Below are positions 27,350-39,816 of a stretch of 64,000 nt of DNA, piece by piece. Each line of letters starts with the position of its first letter. Position 1 is the first letter of the stretch. The notes under the pieces were generated by a model. The model worked only from the letters and a program-made list of their open reading frames with translations, made no database searches and was not told the DNA's origin. This DNA is from Acidobacteriota bacterium. GTDB lineage: Bacteria > Acidobacteriota > Thermoanaerobaculia > Multivoradales > JBCCEF01. A program made the position numbers and the translations under genes. The DNA lies in assembly GCA_039030395.1 (NCBI GenBank), contig JBCCEF010000021.1, forward strand, positions 1 through 64,000, written 5' to 3'.

Positions 27350-28986
27350 TCCGGCTCGCGGGGAGGGGCCCGCTGGCGGCCTTGGGATCCCTGGGATCGT
27401 CGATCCGCGGTGCCGCCGTGGCGCTGGCGCCGGCCGGCGCGGTGACCGACGAGCGGTCGGGGACGGTGGCGAGTCGGCGAGCACGCCGACCTGGGCATTC
27501 GGTGGTGGTGGGCGGCGGTTTCGGAGGAATCGCCGCCGCCCTCCGCCTGCGGGCCCAGGGTGGAGAGGTCACCCTCGTCGACCGCCTGCCGGAACTGGGT
27601 GGTCGCGCTCGGGTCTTCCGGCGCGGTGGCTTTACCTTCGACGCTGGGCCGACGGTGATCACCGCCCCCTTCCTGTTCGAGGAGCTCTTCGCCCTCTTTG
27701 GGAAACAGCTAGAGGACTACGCGACCCTGGTGCCCGTCGAGCCCTGGTACCGGATGATGTTCGACGATGGCTCGACCTTCGACTACGGCGGCAGCGTGGA
27801 GGACACGCTGGCGGAGATCGAGCGCTTCGAGCCGCGGGACCGCGAAGGCTACCTGACGCTGTTGGCGCACTCTCGCCGGCTGTTCGAGAAGGGTTTCGAG
27901 GAACTGGCGGATCGGCCCTTCAGTTCGTGGCGGGACATGCTGCGGGTGCTGCCGGACCTCCTTCGCCTGCGGGCAGACCGCACGGTGTTCGATTTGGTGT
28001 CGCGCCACCTCAAGGATCCGAGATTGCGCCAGGCCTTTTCCCTCCACCCGCTGCTGGTCGGCGGCAATCCCTTCACCACCACCAGCATTTACAGCTTGAT
28101 TCACTCTTTGGAGCGGCGGTGGGGAATCCACTTCCCCCTCGGCGGCACCGGTGCCTTGGTGTCGGCCCTCGGTCGGTTGATGGAGGAGCAAGGAGTACAG
28201 GTGCGTTTGGGCACCACCGTCGAGCGCATCGACGTGGCCGCTGGCGGAAGTCATCGCGGCCGAGCGCGCGGAGTGGTGCTCGAAGATGGGGAAGTGATCT
28301 CCGCCGACCGGGTGGTGGCGGCGGCGGATCCCGCCTTTGTCTACCGGCATCTCGTCGAGCCGCGCCATCGCCGCCGCTGGAGTGACCGGCGCATCGATCG
28401 GATGCGACTCTCTATGGGACTGTTCGTGCTGTACTTCGGTACCGACCGAACGTACCCGGATGTCGCCCACCACACGATCCTGTTCGGCCCGCGCTATCGC
28501 GAGTTGCTCGAGGACATCTTTCAAAACCGGGAGTTGGCGCCTGATTTCAGCCTCTACCTCCACCGGCCGACGGCGACGGATCCTTCTCTCGCTCCGGCCG
28601 GTCATGACGGCTTCTACGTGCTGTCGCCGGTGCCGCATCTGGGGGCCGACATCGACTGGCCGGTGGAGGGGCCGCGCTACCGGGAACGCATCCTGGAACA
28701 TCTCGAGGGCCGCCTCTTGCCCAATCTACGGCGGCATCTGGTGGACGATTTCTGGGTGACCCCGCGATATTTCCAGGACGAGCTGCTGAGCCATCGAGGG
28801 GCGGGTTTTTCGGTGCAGCCGATCTTGCGCCAGTCGGCTTGGTTCCGCTTCCACAACCGCTCGGAAGATATCGACGGCCTGTATTTCGTCGGCGCCGGTA
28901 CCCATCCCGGGGCGGGCGTTCCGGGGGTTCTGTCTTCGGCCAAGGTGCTCACCCGGGTCCTCGCCGACGAGGCGGTGGATCGATGA
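27346..28986 (+). CDS. crtI: Phytoene desaturase
   Basis: CrtI converts phytoene to lycopene (or neurosporene) using FAD. The 546-residue protein has the dinucleotide-binding motif VVVGGGFGGIAAALRL, GRARVFRRGGFTFDAGPT, the bacterial desaturase segment LHPLLVGGNPFTTTSIYSLI, and the C-terminal FVGAGTHPGAGVPGVLSSAK. A GTG start at 27346 overlaps the rhodopsin TGA by 3 bp. This gives about 50 residues before the FAD motif, longer than usual, so a start further in is possible. It is the first gene of the carotenoid-to-retinal series coupled to the rhodopsin. Confidence 0.95.
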   Translation: MIRLAGRGPLAALGSLGSSIRGAAVALAPAGAVTDERSGTVASRRARRPGHSVVVGGGFGGIAAALRLRAQGGEVTLVDRLPELGGRARVFRRGGFTFDAGPTVITAPFLFEELFALFGKQLEDYATLVPVEPWYRMMFDDGSTFDYGGSVEDTLAEIERFEPRDREGYLTLLAHSRRLFEKGFEELADRPFSSWRDMLRVLPDLLRLRADRTVFDLVSRHLKDPRLRQAFSLHPLLVGGNPFTTTSIYSLIHSLERRWGIHFPLGGTGALVSALGRLMEEQGVQVRLGTTVERIDVAAGGSHRGRARGVVLEDGEVISADRVVAAADPAFVYRHLVEPRHRRRWSDRRIDRMRLSMGLFVLYFGTDRTYPDVAHHTILFGPRYRELLEDIFQNRELAPDFSLYLHRPTATDPSLAPAGHDGFYVLSPVPHLGADIDWPVEGPRYRERILEHLEGRLLPNLRRHLVDDFWVTPRYFQDELLSHRGAGFSVQPILRQSAWFRFHNRSEDIDGLYFVGAGTHPGAGVPGVLSSAKVLTRVLADEAVDR

Positions 28987-29939
28987 CCTCCGTGCCGGGT
29001 AACTCGATGGCGGTGGGAGCGGCCGGGTCGATGGCCTGCATGCGCCGCCACGGCTCCACCTTTTCCTGGGCGGGGGGACTTCTACCGGCGGACCGGCGGC
29101 GGGACATCTCCCACCTCTACAGCTTCTGCCGGACCGTCGACGATTGGGTGGACAACGCATCCGATCCGGCCTCCCGGCAGATCGCAGCGGAGCGCCTCGC
29201 CATGCTGCGCCAGGACCTGACCTGCGGCGCCGGGCGTCTGGCCCTCGGTGCGCAACTTTTGAACCTGGCGGCTTGCTATCGCTTCCGGGTCGCTCCGGCT
29301 CTGGCGTTGATCGACGGAGTAGCGCAGGATCTTGAGCCCCAGCAGGGTTTCGCCCGACTGTCGGAACTCCTGCGCTATGCCTATCGGGTGGCAGGGACCG
29401 TCGGCGAGATGACCTGCTCGATTCTCGGTGGTGACGATCCCGCCGCGGTCCCCTTCGCGATCGATCTCGGCATCGCCATGCAGCTCACCAACATCGCCCG
29501 CGACGTGTTGGAAGACGCCGAGCGCGGGCGATTGTATCTGCCTCGCGAACTCCTGCCGTCGCCGGCAACTCCGGGGACGCTGGTAGCCGGCGACGACCCG
29601 GCGCGGGAAAGCGCCTGGTCCGGCGTCCGGTCCCTTCTGGAGGTCGCCGAGCGGTACTATCGCAGCGCCGATCTGGGAGTCGCCCTGTTGCCCTGGCGCA
29701 GCCGTCCGACGGTGATGGTGGCGAGCCGGGTCTACGAAGCCATCGGCCTGGAGGTCCTGGATGGCGGTTCCCGCCGCTATTGGCAGGGCCGAGCGCGGGT
29801 CGGCCGCGCCGGACGCCTCTGGCATACGGCCCGGGCCTTGGGTGCACTGGGCTCCTATGGGTCACTGCGCCAGGTGCGCCGCCGCCACGAGGCATCTCTT
29901 CACGCGGCCCTGGTCGGATTGAGCGGGGCGCTGCAGTGA
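28983..29939 (+). CDS. crtB: Phytoene synthase
   Basis: CrtB condenses two geranylgeranyl diphosphates to phytoene. The 318-residue product shows both aspartate-rich Mg-binding motifs: DDWVD (53-57) in FCRTVDDWVDNA, and DVLED (174-178) in QLTNIARDVLEDAERGRLYLP. It also has the RY-A---VAGTVGEM segment typical of squalene/phytoene synthases. The ATG overlaps the crtI stop by 4 bp. No GGPP synthase (crtE) is in the window, so the substrate must come from elsewhere in the genome. Confidence 0.95.
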   Translation: MTSVPGNSMAVGAAGSMACMRRHGSTFSWAGGLLPADRRRDISHLYSFCRTVDDWVDNASDPASRQIAAERLAMLRQDLTCGAGRLALGAQLLNLAACYRFRVAPALALIDGVAQDLEPQQGFARLSELLRYAYRVAGTVGEMTCSILGGDDPAAVPFAIDLGIAMQLTNIARDVLEDAERGRLYLPRELLPSPATPGTLVAGDDPARESAWSGVRSLLEVAERYYRSADLGVALLPWRSRPTVMVASRVYEAIGLEVLDGGSRRYWQGRARVGRAGRLWHTARALGALGSYGSLRQVRRRHEASLHAALVGLSGALQ

Positions 29940-31135
29940 GGTCAAAGAACACCGACTCCGCTGTGGCCGGAACCGACTACGACATCGTGATCGCCGGCGC
30001 GGGCCTGGCCGGAATCAGCATGGCGTGGCGATTGGCGGAGCCGGAATTCGAACATCTGCGGGTGCTGATCGTTGAACCCCGGACGAGCTATTCGCGCGAC
30101 CGCACCTGGTGTTTCTGGAAGGTTCACGATCAGCCTTTTCAGCATTTGATCAGGCGGGCCTGGATGGGTTGGCGAGTCGTTTCCGAAGACAGTGTCGAGT
30201 CGATTTCGGATCCCTCCGCGCCGCTTTACCAGCACCTCTCTTCCAACGCACTCTACGAGGCCTTCGTCGAGCGCCTGGAATCCTGCCGCCATATCGACTT
30301 GAAGCTCGGTGTGAAGGTCGACGCGGTGTTCGAAAGCGGCGACGGGCGGCATCTGCGGGTCGTGGCTGACGAACACGAGTGGACGGCCCGCCTGGTCCTC
30401 GATAGTCGCCCGCCAGTCGCCGGCGAGGCGGCTTTGGTGCAGCGCTTCAGAGGTTGGGAGGTCGAAACGGAAGAGCCGGTGTTCGATCCGAAGCGGCTGA
30501 CGCTGATGGACTTTCGCGTCGAGCAGCAACCTGAGGTCGGGACTCATTTCGTCTATGTCTTGCCCTTCAACCCGCGACGGGCCCTGGTGGAAGACACCTG
30601 GATCGGCTCGTCCTCGGCCGCCGCGCCGGACTTCGACCGCCACTTGGCCTACTACCTGGAACATCGGCTGGGAGCGAAGAGTTGGGTCCGCGGGTGGAGC
30701 GAAGAGGGTGCCCTGCCGATGGATCCGGGGCTCAGGCCTCCGGTGGGACGTCGGCGCCATCTTCCGATCGGCATTGCGGCCGGTGCGCTGCGGGCGTCCA
30801 CCGGCTATGGGTTCCTCCAGGTGCAGCGCCAGTGCGACGGATTGGTCGAACAGTTGCGACGTTCCTGCGCCCTGGAGCGCGGCCTGTTCGTCGAGTCTCC
30901 CACCAGATCCGTGACTCGCTGGATGGATCGCGTTTTCCTGAACTACTTGCGGCGCTATCCGGAAAGAGGTCCTGGTCTCTTCTCGGCGCTTTTTCGCCGC
31001 TGTCCGTCGCCGGCTCTGGTGCGATTCCTCGGCGGTACCGGAGGTGCCTTGGATCACCTCCGAGTCGTTGCGTCCCTGCCCGCGCTGCCGCTTCTCGGCG
31101 AAGCCCTGCGCTGGAGACCACACCATGCGACCTGA
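29936..31135 (+). CDS. crtY: Lycopene beta-cyclase (CrtY type)
   Basis: CrtY closes both ends of lycopene to beta-carotene, the substrate for retinal formation. The 399-residue product has the FAD-binding DYDIVIAGAGLAGISMAWRL and the family motif YSRDRTWCFW. It also has the core LMDFRVEQ and the C-terminal STGYGFLQVQRQ. GTG 29936 overlaps the crtB TGA by 4 bp; the longer frame upstream lies within crtB. Its presence between crtB and blh completes the route phytoene, lycopene, beta-carotene, retinal. Confidence 0.94.
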   Translation: MRSKNTDSAVAGTDYDIVIAGAGLAGISMAWRLAEPEFEHLRVLIVEPRTSYSRDRTWCFWKVHDQPFQHLIRRAWMGWRVVSEDSVESISDPSAPLYQHLSSNALYEAFVERLESCRHIDLKLGVKVDAVFESGDGRHLRVVADEHEWTARLVLDSRPPVAGEAALVQRFRGWEVETEEPVFDPKRLTLMDFRVEQQPEVGTHFVYVLPFNPRRALVEDTWIGSSSAAAPDFDRHLAYYLEHRLGAKSWVRGWSEEGALPMDPGLRPPVGRRRHLPIGIAAGALRASTGYGFLQVQRQCDGLVEQLRRSCALERGLFVESPTRSVTRWMDRVFLNYLRRYPERGPGLFSALFRRCPSPALVRFLGGTGGALDHLRVVASLPALPLLGEALRWRPHHAT

Positions 31136-32090
31136 GTTGTCCGCTCAGCGGACCCACCGCCGCTGGGTGGCGGTCGTGCCTTGGCTGCTGGCGCTGCTGG
31201 CGCCACAGCCCTCGGCGTCGATTCAGATCGCCTTGCTGGCTCTCGGGGTAGCGTTTCTTGGCTTGCCTCATGGCGCGCTCGATCATCGCGTCGCGCGGCC
31301 CTTGCTGGCGAATCGCTGGGGTTCTGGGTGGCTACCGCTCTTCTTGGTGGCCTACCTCGCCGTCGCCGCCCTCGTCCTGGCCGCCTGGTGGTGGATTCCG
31401 GCGCTCACCCTGGTGGGATTCCTGCTCTTGTCGATCGTCCACTTCGGCGCCGACGCCGCCGGCGACACCGGCGGCAGCCTGCATTCCATGGCCCTCCACG
31501 GCGGCCTGCCGGTGGTTTTTCCCTGCGCCTTCCATTCGCAAGAGGTGGCGGCTCTCTTCGGAGCGCTCGTTCCCGGCGCCCGGTGGGCGGAAGAGGTTGC
31601 CCGTATCGGCTGGATAGGAGCCGTTCTATGGTGCCTGCTCTTCGCGGTTGCCGCCCTGCGGCGAGAGCAGCCGTTGGGCGATCTTTGGATGCTGGCCGGT
31701 TTGGCGCTGATGTTCTGGCGCTTGCCGCCGCTCCTGGCCTTCGCGGTCTACTTCTGCGGCGTTCACTCGATCCATCATCTGCTCGAAGTCGTCCGCGAAG
31801 AGGCGCCGGCCGGAGAAGAGGGACTGAACTGGCTGCTGCGGGAGGCTTTGCCGTTGACGACCTTGACGCTCTTGCTCGTGGTGAGCGTCGCACCCGCCGT
31901 GAGCGCCGACTCGACGCTGACGGAAGGCACGGTGCGGATGATCTTTTGGGTCCTCGCGGCCCTGACGGTGCCGCATATGGGACTGCTATGGGTATGGAAC
32001 CGCGCCCGGCGTCAGGGCCTCGCCGACTCGGTGAGGACGGACCGGAAGGCGTCCTTCTCGGGCAGTTCAGTACCGTCGCAATCCAGGTGA
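31125..32090 (+). CDS. blh: Beta-carotene 15,15'-dioxygenase, Brp/Blh family
   Basis: Blh cleaves beta-carotene into two retinal molecules, the chromophore of the rhodopsin encoded upstream. The 321-residue, multi-helix membrane protein shows the family histidines H49 (GLPHGALDH), H106 (SIVHFGAD), and H214 and H218 (GVHSIHH). The 57-residue spacing of the first pair and 4-residue spacing of the last pair match the proposed iron ligands of the marine Blh. The ATG overlaps the end of crtY by 11 bp. Its C-terminal tail is hydrophilic. With rhodopsin, crtI, crtB and crtY it forms a self-contained retinal-protein operon. Confidence 0.92.
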   Translation: MRPELSAQRTHRRWVAVVPWLLALLAPQPSASIQIALLALGVAFLGLPHGALDHRVARPLLANRWGSGWLPLFLVAYLAVAALVLAAWWWIPALTLVGFLLLSIVHFGADAAGDTGGSLHSMALHGGLPVVFPCAFHSQEVAALFGALVPGARWAEEVARIGWIGAVLWCLLFAVAALRREQPLGDLWMLAGLALMFWRLPPLLAFAVYFCGVHSIHHLLEVVREEAPAGEEGLNWLLREALPLTTLTLLLVVSVAPAVSADSTLTEGTVRMIFWVLAALTVPHMGLLWVWNRARRQGLADSVRTDRKASFSGSSVPSQSR

Positions 32091-32144
32091 AACAGATCTT
32101 GGTGGAATCTTTGGGATGAATTCTTTGGGAAAGGAGATGGGACG

Positions 32145-32726
32145 ATGAAAGGTGCATTCAAAGGGTTGAAGATACTCATTCTCTGCGCGTTTACCCTGTT
32201 GAGCGCCTGGGGCGTCGGCGCGCAGGAATTCGAGTGTCGAAACGGTGAGTTGCCGGCCGCCGAGGCCGATGGCGTGGTGCGGATTTTCAAGCCGGTGGTG
32301 GTGGACGAGTCGTTCGACCAGACCATGCGCCCCCGCCGCTATCACCAACCTTGGAAGCGACTGCAGTATGCGGTGCCGGCCGGAACGACCTTGATCGAGG
32401 GATTCGGTCCGCCGAGCGGCGGGGCGGCGGATCAGTCGAGAGTTTTTCGCGGTGACGACACCTTGCCCCTCGGCGTGGCCGAGAAAACCGCCTGTGAGCG
32501 CTTTCGCGAGGCCAGCTTCACGGTGTACTCAAAGGATCGGGCCGACCGCGAGTTCGTCCGCGATGCCGAGATGAAAGTCGCCTTGGCAAAGCTCGAAGGA
32601 CGCCTGGACAGGGTGACTTCGGAACTCACCCAAGCGAAGCGTGAATCTTCGCGTTTGGTCCGCCGGGTGGGAGAACTCGAGGCGGAGTTGGAAGCGGTGC
32701 GGGCGATCCAAGCGGGATCCCCCTAG
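32145..32726 (+). CDS. Exported coiled-coil protein of unknown function
   Basis: The 193-residue product has a signal peptide (KGLKILILCAFTLLSAWGV, cleavage near GAQ). A compact middle region with two cysteines (C31 and C107) follows. The C-terminal helix of about 55 residues has heptad-like spacing (KLEGRLDRVTSELTQAKRES to the end). AAAGGAG lies eight bases before the ATG. It follows blh by 54 bp and may be part of the rhodopsin transcript, but no link to phototrophy can be shown. No family is recognised. Confidence 0.6.
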   Translation: MKGAFKGLKILILCAFTLLSAWGVGAQEFECRNGELPAAEADGVVRIFKPVVVDESFDQTMRPRRYHQPWKRLQYAVPAGTTLIEGFGPPSGGAADQSRVFRGDDTLPLGVAEKTACERFREASFTVYSKDRADREFVRDAEMKVALAKLEGRLDRVTSELTQAKRESSRLVRRVGELEAELEAVRAIQAGSP

Positions 32727-32734
32727 CTTGCCTT

Positions 32735-33025
32735 TCAGTCCGTCCTTCCCAAGGAGCAGCCGTTTGCCGGCCGCTCCTTGAAGCCTAGGGCTTTGACTAT
32801 GACCGCCGCTCCCAAGACCAGGTTGGCGGGGGGCGCACCGGTCCAATAGCCGGTCGCGCAAGACAGCGTGTCGCCTTTGCCGCCGTGGGTCACGAATTCG
32901 GTCGGGGCTTCGATCGAGCCGGCACAATGGCTCTCAGTGGATTCATTGGGTCGATGATGTACTGAGAAAAAGCGTGGCTTTGGCGCGCACCGTTCCCTCT
33001 GACGTGTAAAATGCAGGAATTTCAA
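32735..33025 (-). CDS. Possible small protein or gene remnant
   Basis: This 96-codon frame encodes a basic N-terminal half and a C-terminal half (GDTLSCATGYWTGAPPANLV…) with two cysteines. It has no family resemblance, no strong ribosome binding site and no signal peptide. Its 3' end overlaps a long hairpin. It is listed because the region otherwise lacks genes and the second half has plausible protein composition. It could equally be chance or a decayed gene. Confidence 0.2.
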   Translation of the reverse strand: MKFLHFTRQRERCAPKPRFFSVHHRPNESTESHCAGSIEAPTEFVTHGGKGDTLSCATGYWTGAPPANLVLGAAVIVKALGFKERPANGCSLGRTD

Positions 33026-33070
33026 CGTGCAGATGTGATGTTGAACACGTTGAAGACGCGATTAGAAGAC

Positions 33071-33097
33071 GAATTCAGGAGCGAAATTTCTGAATTC
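33071..33097. promoter_or_regulatory. Inverted repeat GAATTCAG-N11-CTGAATTC
   Basis: A perfect 8-bp dyad (33071-33078 and 33090-33097) sits in an AT-rich patch about 350 bp upstream of the multicopper oxidase. It could be a regulator-binding site or a small hairpin. No partner site is seen nearby. Low confidence. Confidence 0.25.
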
Positions 33098-33444
33098 TTG
33101 TCCCGAGACGCTGGGGATTCAGCTTAAGGCGGGGCAGGATCGACGCACGCGACGACCCTGCCCCTATTGGGCAGCAGAAAGCGGTTGCGGGTGGAGAGAC
33201 TTGAGAGTTGTCTTCACCCGATTTACTCTCTGGCCACTTACCTTTACGCGGGGCGTGTGGATCTGGATCTAACGGATTTCGCATCGCCGCCCGCGCCGGA
33301 GTGGTCTGCCTCTGAGGCGGTGTCAACCCTCTGCTACCTGCACGACAAACCGCAGACCTTCGAAAGTGAATTCGAGGGCTTGAGCACCGCCCGCCTGCGC
33401 TCAGATCAAAGGCGAACCGCGCTGCTCTAGAAGGGGGAAACATC

Positions 33445-37533
<4,089 letters not shown>

Positions 37534-37930
37534 CAGATTGCTGAATGGGGCTCCGTCCATGATTTCAGCTTCTCTGCTCGCCCGTTCTTCTCTCCACCTT
37601 CGTCGCGAGAGGGCGCAGGCGCCTGGAGCTGCAAGGAGTTCGGTTCTCGAAGCGACGGAGTCGTACTTTCAGTACGTCGAGGAGCGGAGAGGTCAAAGGA
37701 CGCAGCAGATGCAGGTGCATCCGCCCTCGCTGCAGAAGGCTGGTGAGAAGGAAGGGCTAGTTGTTTCGGTCAGGGGGGCTCGGCGCCCCCCTCGCCCGAA
37801 AGCTCCAGCCTTTCGGCGCTCACCCCGGTCCTCGGCGGCTCCGCCGCCGCCGAGCCTTTCAGGCTTGGTGCAGCAGCGAGCCACCACCCACGCCTGCAAC
37901 CGACATGCTCAATCTCTCAGGAGTTTCTCC
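37534..37930. repeat. Intergenic dispersed repeat, copy 2 (hairpin plus GC-rich block)
   Basis: This gap of nearly 400 bp begins right after the multicopper oxidase stop with a hairpin (about 37534-37580) whose core GCTGAA…GGCTCCGT…TTTCAGC matches the hairpin after nqrF. A middle part (37590-37760) includes a short palindrome around GTACTTTCAGTAC. A GC-rich block at about 37770-37865 resembles the block at 9924-10050. The reading frame across it is open but its translation is low-complexity and unlike a protein. No promoter is clear. The repeat itself seems not to be coding. Confidence 0.55.
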
Positions 37931-39325
37931 ATGAAGATCTTCAGTGGTGTTGCCGGGCTGCTGCTGCTTCTGAGCGGCCCGCCGATCCTGGCCGACACGC
38001 CGTGGGACGCCGAGTATTTCCCCAACGTGCCGCTCACCACTCACCGAGGGGAAACCGTGCACTTTTTCGACGATTTGATCGACGACAAAGTGGTGGTGAT
38101 CAACTTCATCTACACCGTCTGCCCCGACACCTGCCCGCTCGAAACCGCCCGTCTGGCGAAAGTCCAGGAACTCCTCGGTGACCGGGTCGGCGACGACATC
38201 TTCATGTACTCGATCACCATCGATCCGGAAAACGATACGCCCGAGGTGCTGGCTCAGTATGCCGAGCGCTACCGCGCTGGGCCGGGCTGGACCTTCCTGA
38301 CCGGCGACGAAGCGGACATCACCCTGCTGCGCCAGAAGCTCGGCTTGTATATTGAAGAGATCCAGGACGGCTCGAACAACCACAACTTGAATTTGATCAT
38401 CGGCAACCAGGCGACGGGGCAGTGGATGAAACGCTCGCCCTTCGAAAACCCCTACGTCCTCGCCACTCAGATCGGCAGTTGGTTGACCGGCTGGAAGGCG
38501 CCACCGCGGGCTCTTCTCGACTATGCGGCGGCTCCCAAGGTGAGGGACATTTCGCAGGGCGAGCACCTCTTTCGCACCCGCTGCTCCACCTGTCACACCA
38601 TCGGTAACGGAGAAGAGGGGCTACCCGAAGGGCTGCGCGGTCCCGACCTGTTGGACGTCACGCAGCGACGTGAGCCGGCCTGGCTGGAGCGCTGGATCGC
38701 GGAGCCGGATGTGATGCTGGAGGAGCGCGATCCCATCGCCATGGGCCTGTACGCCAAATACGATGAACTGCCCATGCCCAACATGCGCCTGAGCCCGGTG
38801 GATGTGGAGGATCTGATCCGATTCATCGACAGCGAGGGCCGGCGGGTGCGCATGCAGCGGGCCCGGGAGAAGAACCGCCAGCGCGACACCGTCGCCCTGG
38901 CCTCTCACTCGGCAGTCAAGACCCGAGCCGGTAGTACCGCCCAGCCAACCGCCCCGGCGGGCGACGTGGTGGCGGTGATGAACGCATGGGTCCGTGAGGC
39001 CCATCCGGATGCCAAGGCCCACGGCGGCTACATGACGCTGATCAACGTGGGTGCTGAGGAAGTCACCCTCATCGCTCTTGCCAGCCCGCAGTACGAAGAG
39101 GTGGAGATGCACGAGATGGCCCACGAAAACGGCATGATGAGAATGCGGGAGCGATCGCAGATCGTCATCCCCGGTGGTGGACAAGCGCGCTTCGAGCCGG
39201 GCGGTCAGCACCTGATGCTCAAAAGTCCGAAGGTGGCTCTGGTGAGCGGCGAACCGGTGGAATTGACCTTGACCTTCCTAAGCGGCAGGAAGCAGGCGGT
39301 GACCGTGAAGGTGGAGGATCGGTAG
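37931..39325 (+). CDS. SCO - cytochrome c - PCu(A)C copper-chaperone fusion
   Basis: After a signal peptide (residues 1-21) this 464-residue protein carries three domains. The first is a SCO1/SenC domain with copper ligands C64 and C68 (TVCPDTCP) and H151. The second is a class I cytochrome c domain with haem site C218-C221-H222 (CSTCH) and a probable distal Met in LPMPNMRL. The third is a PCu(A)C domain (about 345-464) whose copper ligands H394, M405, H427 and M429 fit H(M)x10Mx21HxM exactly. SCO and PCu(A)C normally act as separate periplasmic chaperones that build the Cu-A site of cytochrome oxidase; here they are linked through a redox haem. It follows the multicopper oxidase, so copper delivery to that enzyme is possible. 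ATG 37931 fits the signal peptide; the longer frame upstream crosses the repeat. Confidence 0.93.
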   Translation: MKIFSGVAGLLLLLSGPPILADTPWDAEYFPNVPLTTHRGETVHFFDDLIDDKVVVINFIYTVCPDTCPLETARLAKVQELLGDRVGDDIFMYSITIDPENDTPEVLAQYAERYRAGPGWTFLTGDEADITLLRQKLGLYIEEIQDGSNNHNLNLIIGNQATGQWMKRSPFENPYVLATQIGSWLTGWKAPPRALLDYAAAPKVRDISQGEHLFRTRCSTCHTIGNGEEGLPEGLRGPDLLDVTQRREPAWLERWIAEPDVMLEERDPIAMGLYAKYDELPMPNMRLSPVDVEDLIRFIDSEGRRVRMQRAREKNRQRDTVALASHSAVKTRAGSTAQPTAPAGDVVAVMNAWVREAHPDAKAHGGYMTLINVGAEEVTLIALASPQYEEVEMHEMAHENGMMRMRERSQIVIPGGGQARFEPGGQHLMLKSPKVALVSGEPVELTLTFLSGRKQAVTVKVEDR

Positions 39326-39366
39326 TAGGTGCCTGCGGAGTGGACTGCGCGCGAGAGGCGTCTCCT

Positions 39367-39816
39367 TCAGGCGGCGCCCTGGTCCCTCGGAGGGTCGGCG
39401 ATGGAGCCGCCGAGCACTTCCGTCAGTACCCGACAGGCATCGTTAGCGGTGAAGATGCCCGCCAAGCGACCCTCCTTGGTGATCAGCGTCGACCCGATCC
39501 GCCGACGGTGCATCTCGGCCGCAACTTCGGTGACCGGCGTCGACATCTTCGCAGTGTAGACGTCGAAGACGCACGCCGAGCGCACTCGGATCTCACCTGC
39601 CCGGTTCGAACTCTGGGGCCGTAGGCTCGCCACCAGCTTGAGGTCGCGGTCCGTCACCAGACCCACGAGCTTGCCATCTTCTTTGACGGGTAGATGGCGG
39701 ATCTCGTGCTCCACCATCATGCGGCGCGCGTCGGTGAGTGGCGCGTCGATGTCGATGGCGTGCGGAAAGGGCGTCATCACCGCGCCCATCGGCGGAATCT
39801 CGCGGTCCGCCGTCAC
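39367..39816 (-). CDS. CBS-domain-pair protein
   Basis: The 149-residue protein consists of two CBS motifs (about 10-65 and 75-138), seen in ARRMMVEHEIRHLPVKEDGKLVGLVTDRDL split across the first motif and MHRRRIGSTLI-KEGRLAGIFTANDA in the second. A Bateman module of this kind binds adenosine nucleotides and regulates partners. No other domain is attached. Its ATG overlaps the stop of the upstream CBS gene by 4 bp, so the two are translationally coupled and may form a heterodimer. It is convergent with the copper-chaperone gene. Confidence 0.88.
   Translation of the reverse strand: MTADREIPPMGAVMTPFPHAIDIDAPLTDARRMMVEHEIRHLPVKEDGKLVGLVTDRDLKLVASLRPQSSNRAGEIRVRSACVFDVYTAKMSTPVTEVAAEMHRRRIGSTLITKEGRLAGIFTANDACRVLTEVLGGSIADPPRDQGAA

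Larger units (their letters stand above)
32727..33444. other. Long mostly non-coding gap before the multicopper oxidase
   Basis: This 718-bp gap separates the phototrophy genes from the copper genes. At 32720-32790 an imperfect long hairpin (outer arms CCCTAG…CTAGGG, inner CAAGGAGC…GCTCCTTG) directly follows the preceding stop and may end that transcript, although no T-run follows. A possible small minus-strand gene covers 32735-33025. The stretch 33000-33110 is AT-rich and holds an 8-bp dyad. From 33120 to 33430 only a weak open frame is seen. Nothing else is recognised. Confidence 0.4.

Noticed and set aside
33167-33430. 87-codon plus-strand frame before the multicopper oxidase
   Set aside because: No ribosome binding site, no recognisable composition or motif; probably part of the non-coding gap.
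37538-37930. 131-codon N-terminal extension of the SCO fusion
   Set aside because: It translates the dispersed repeat and would bury the signal peptide that starts at 37931.
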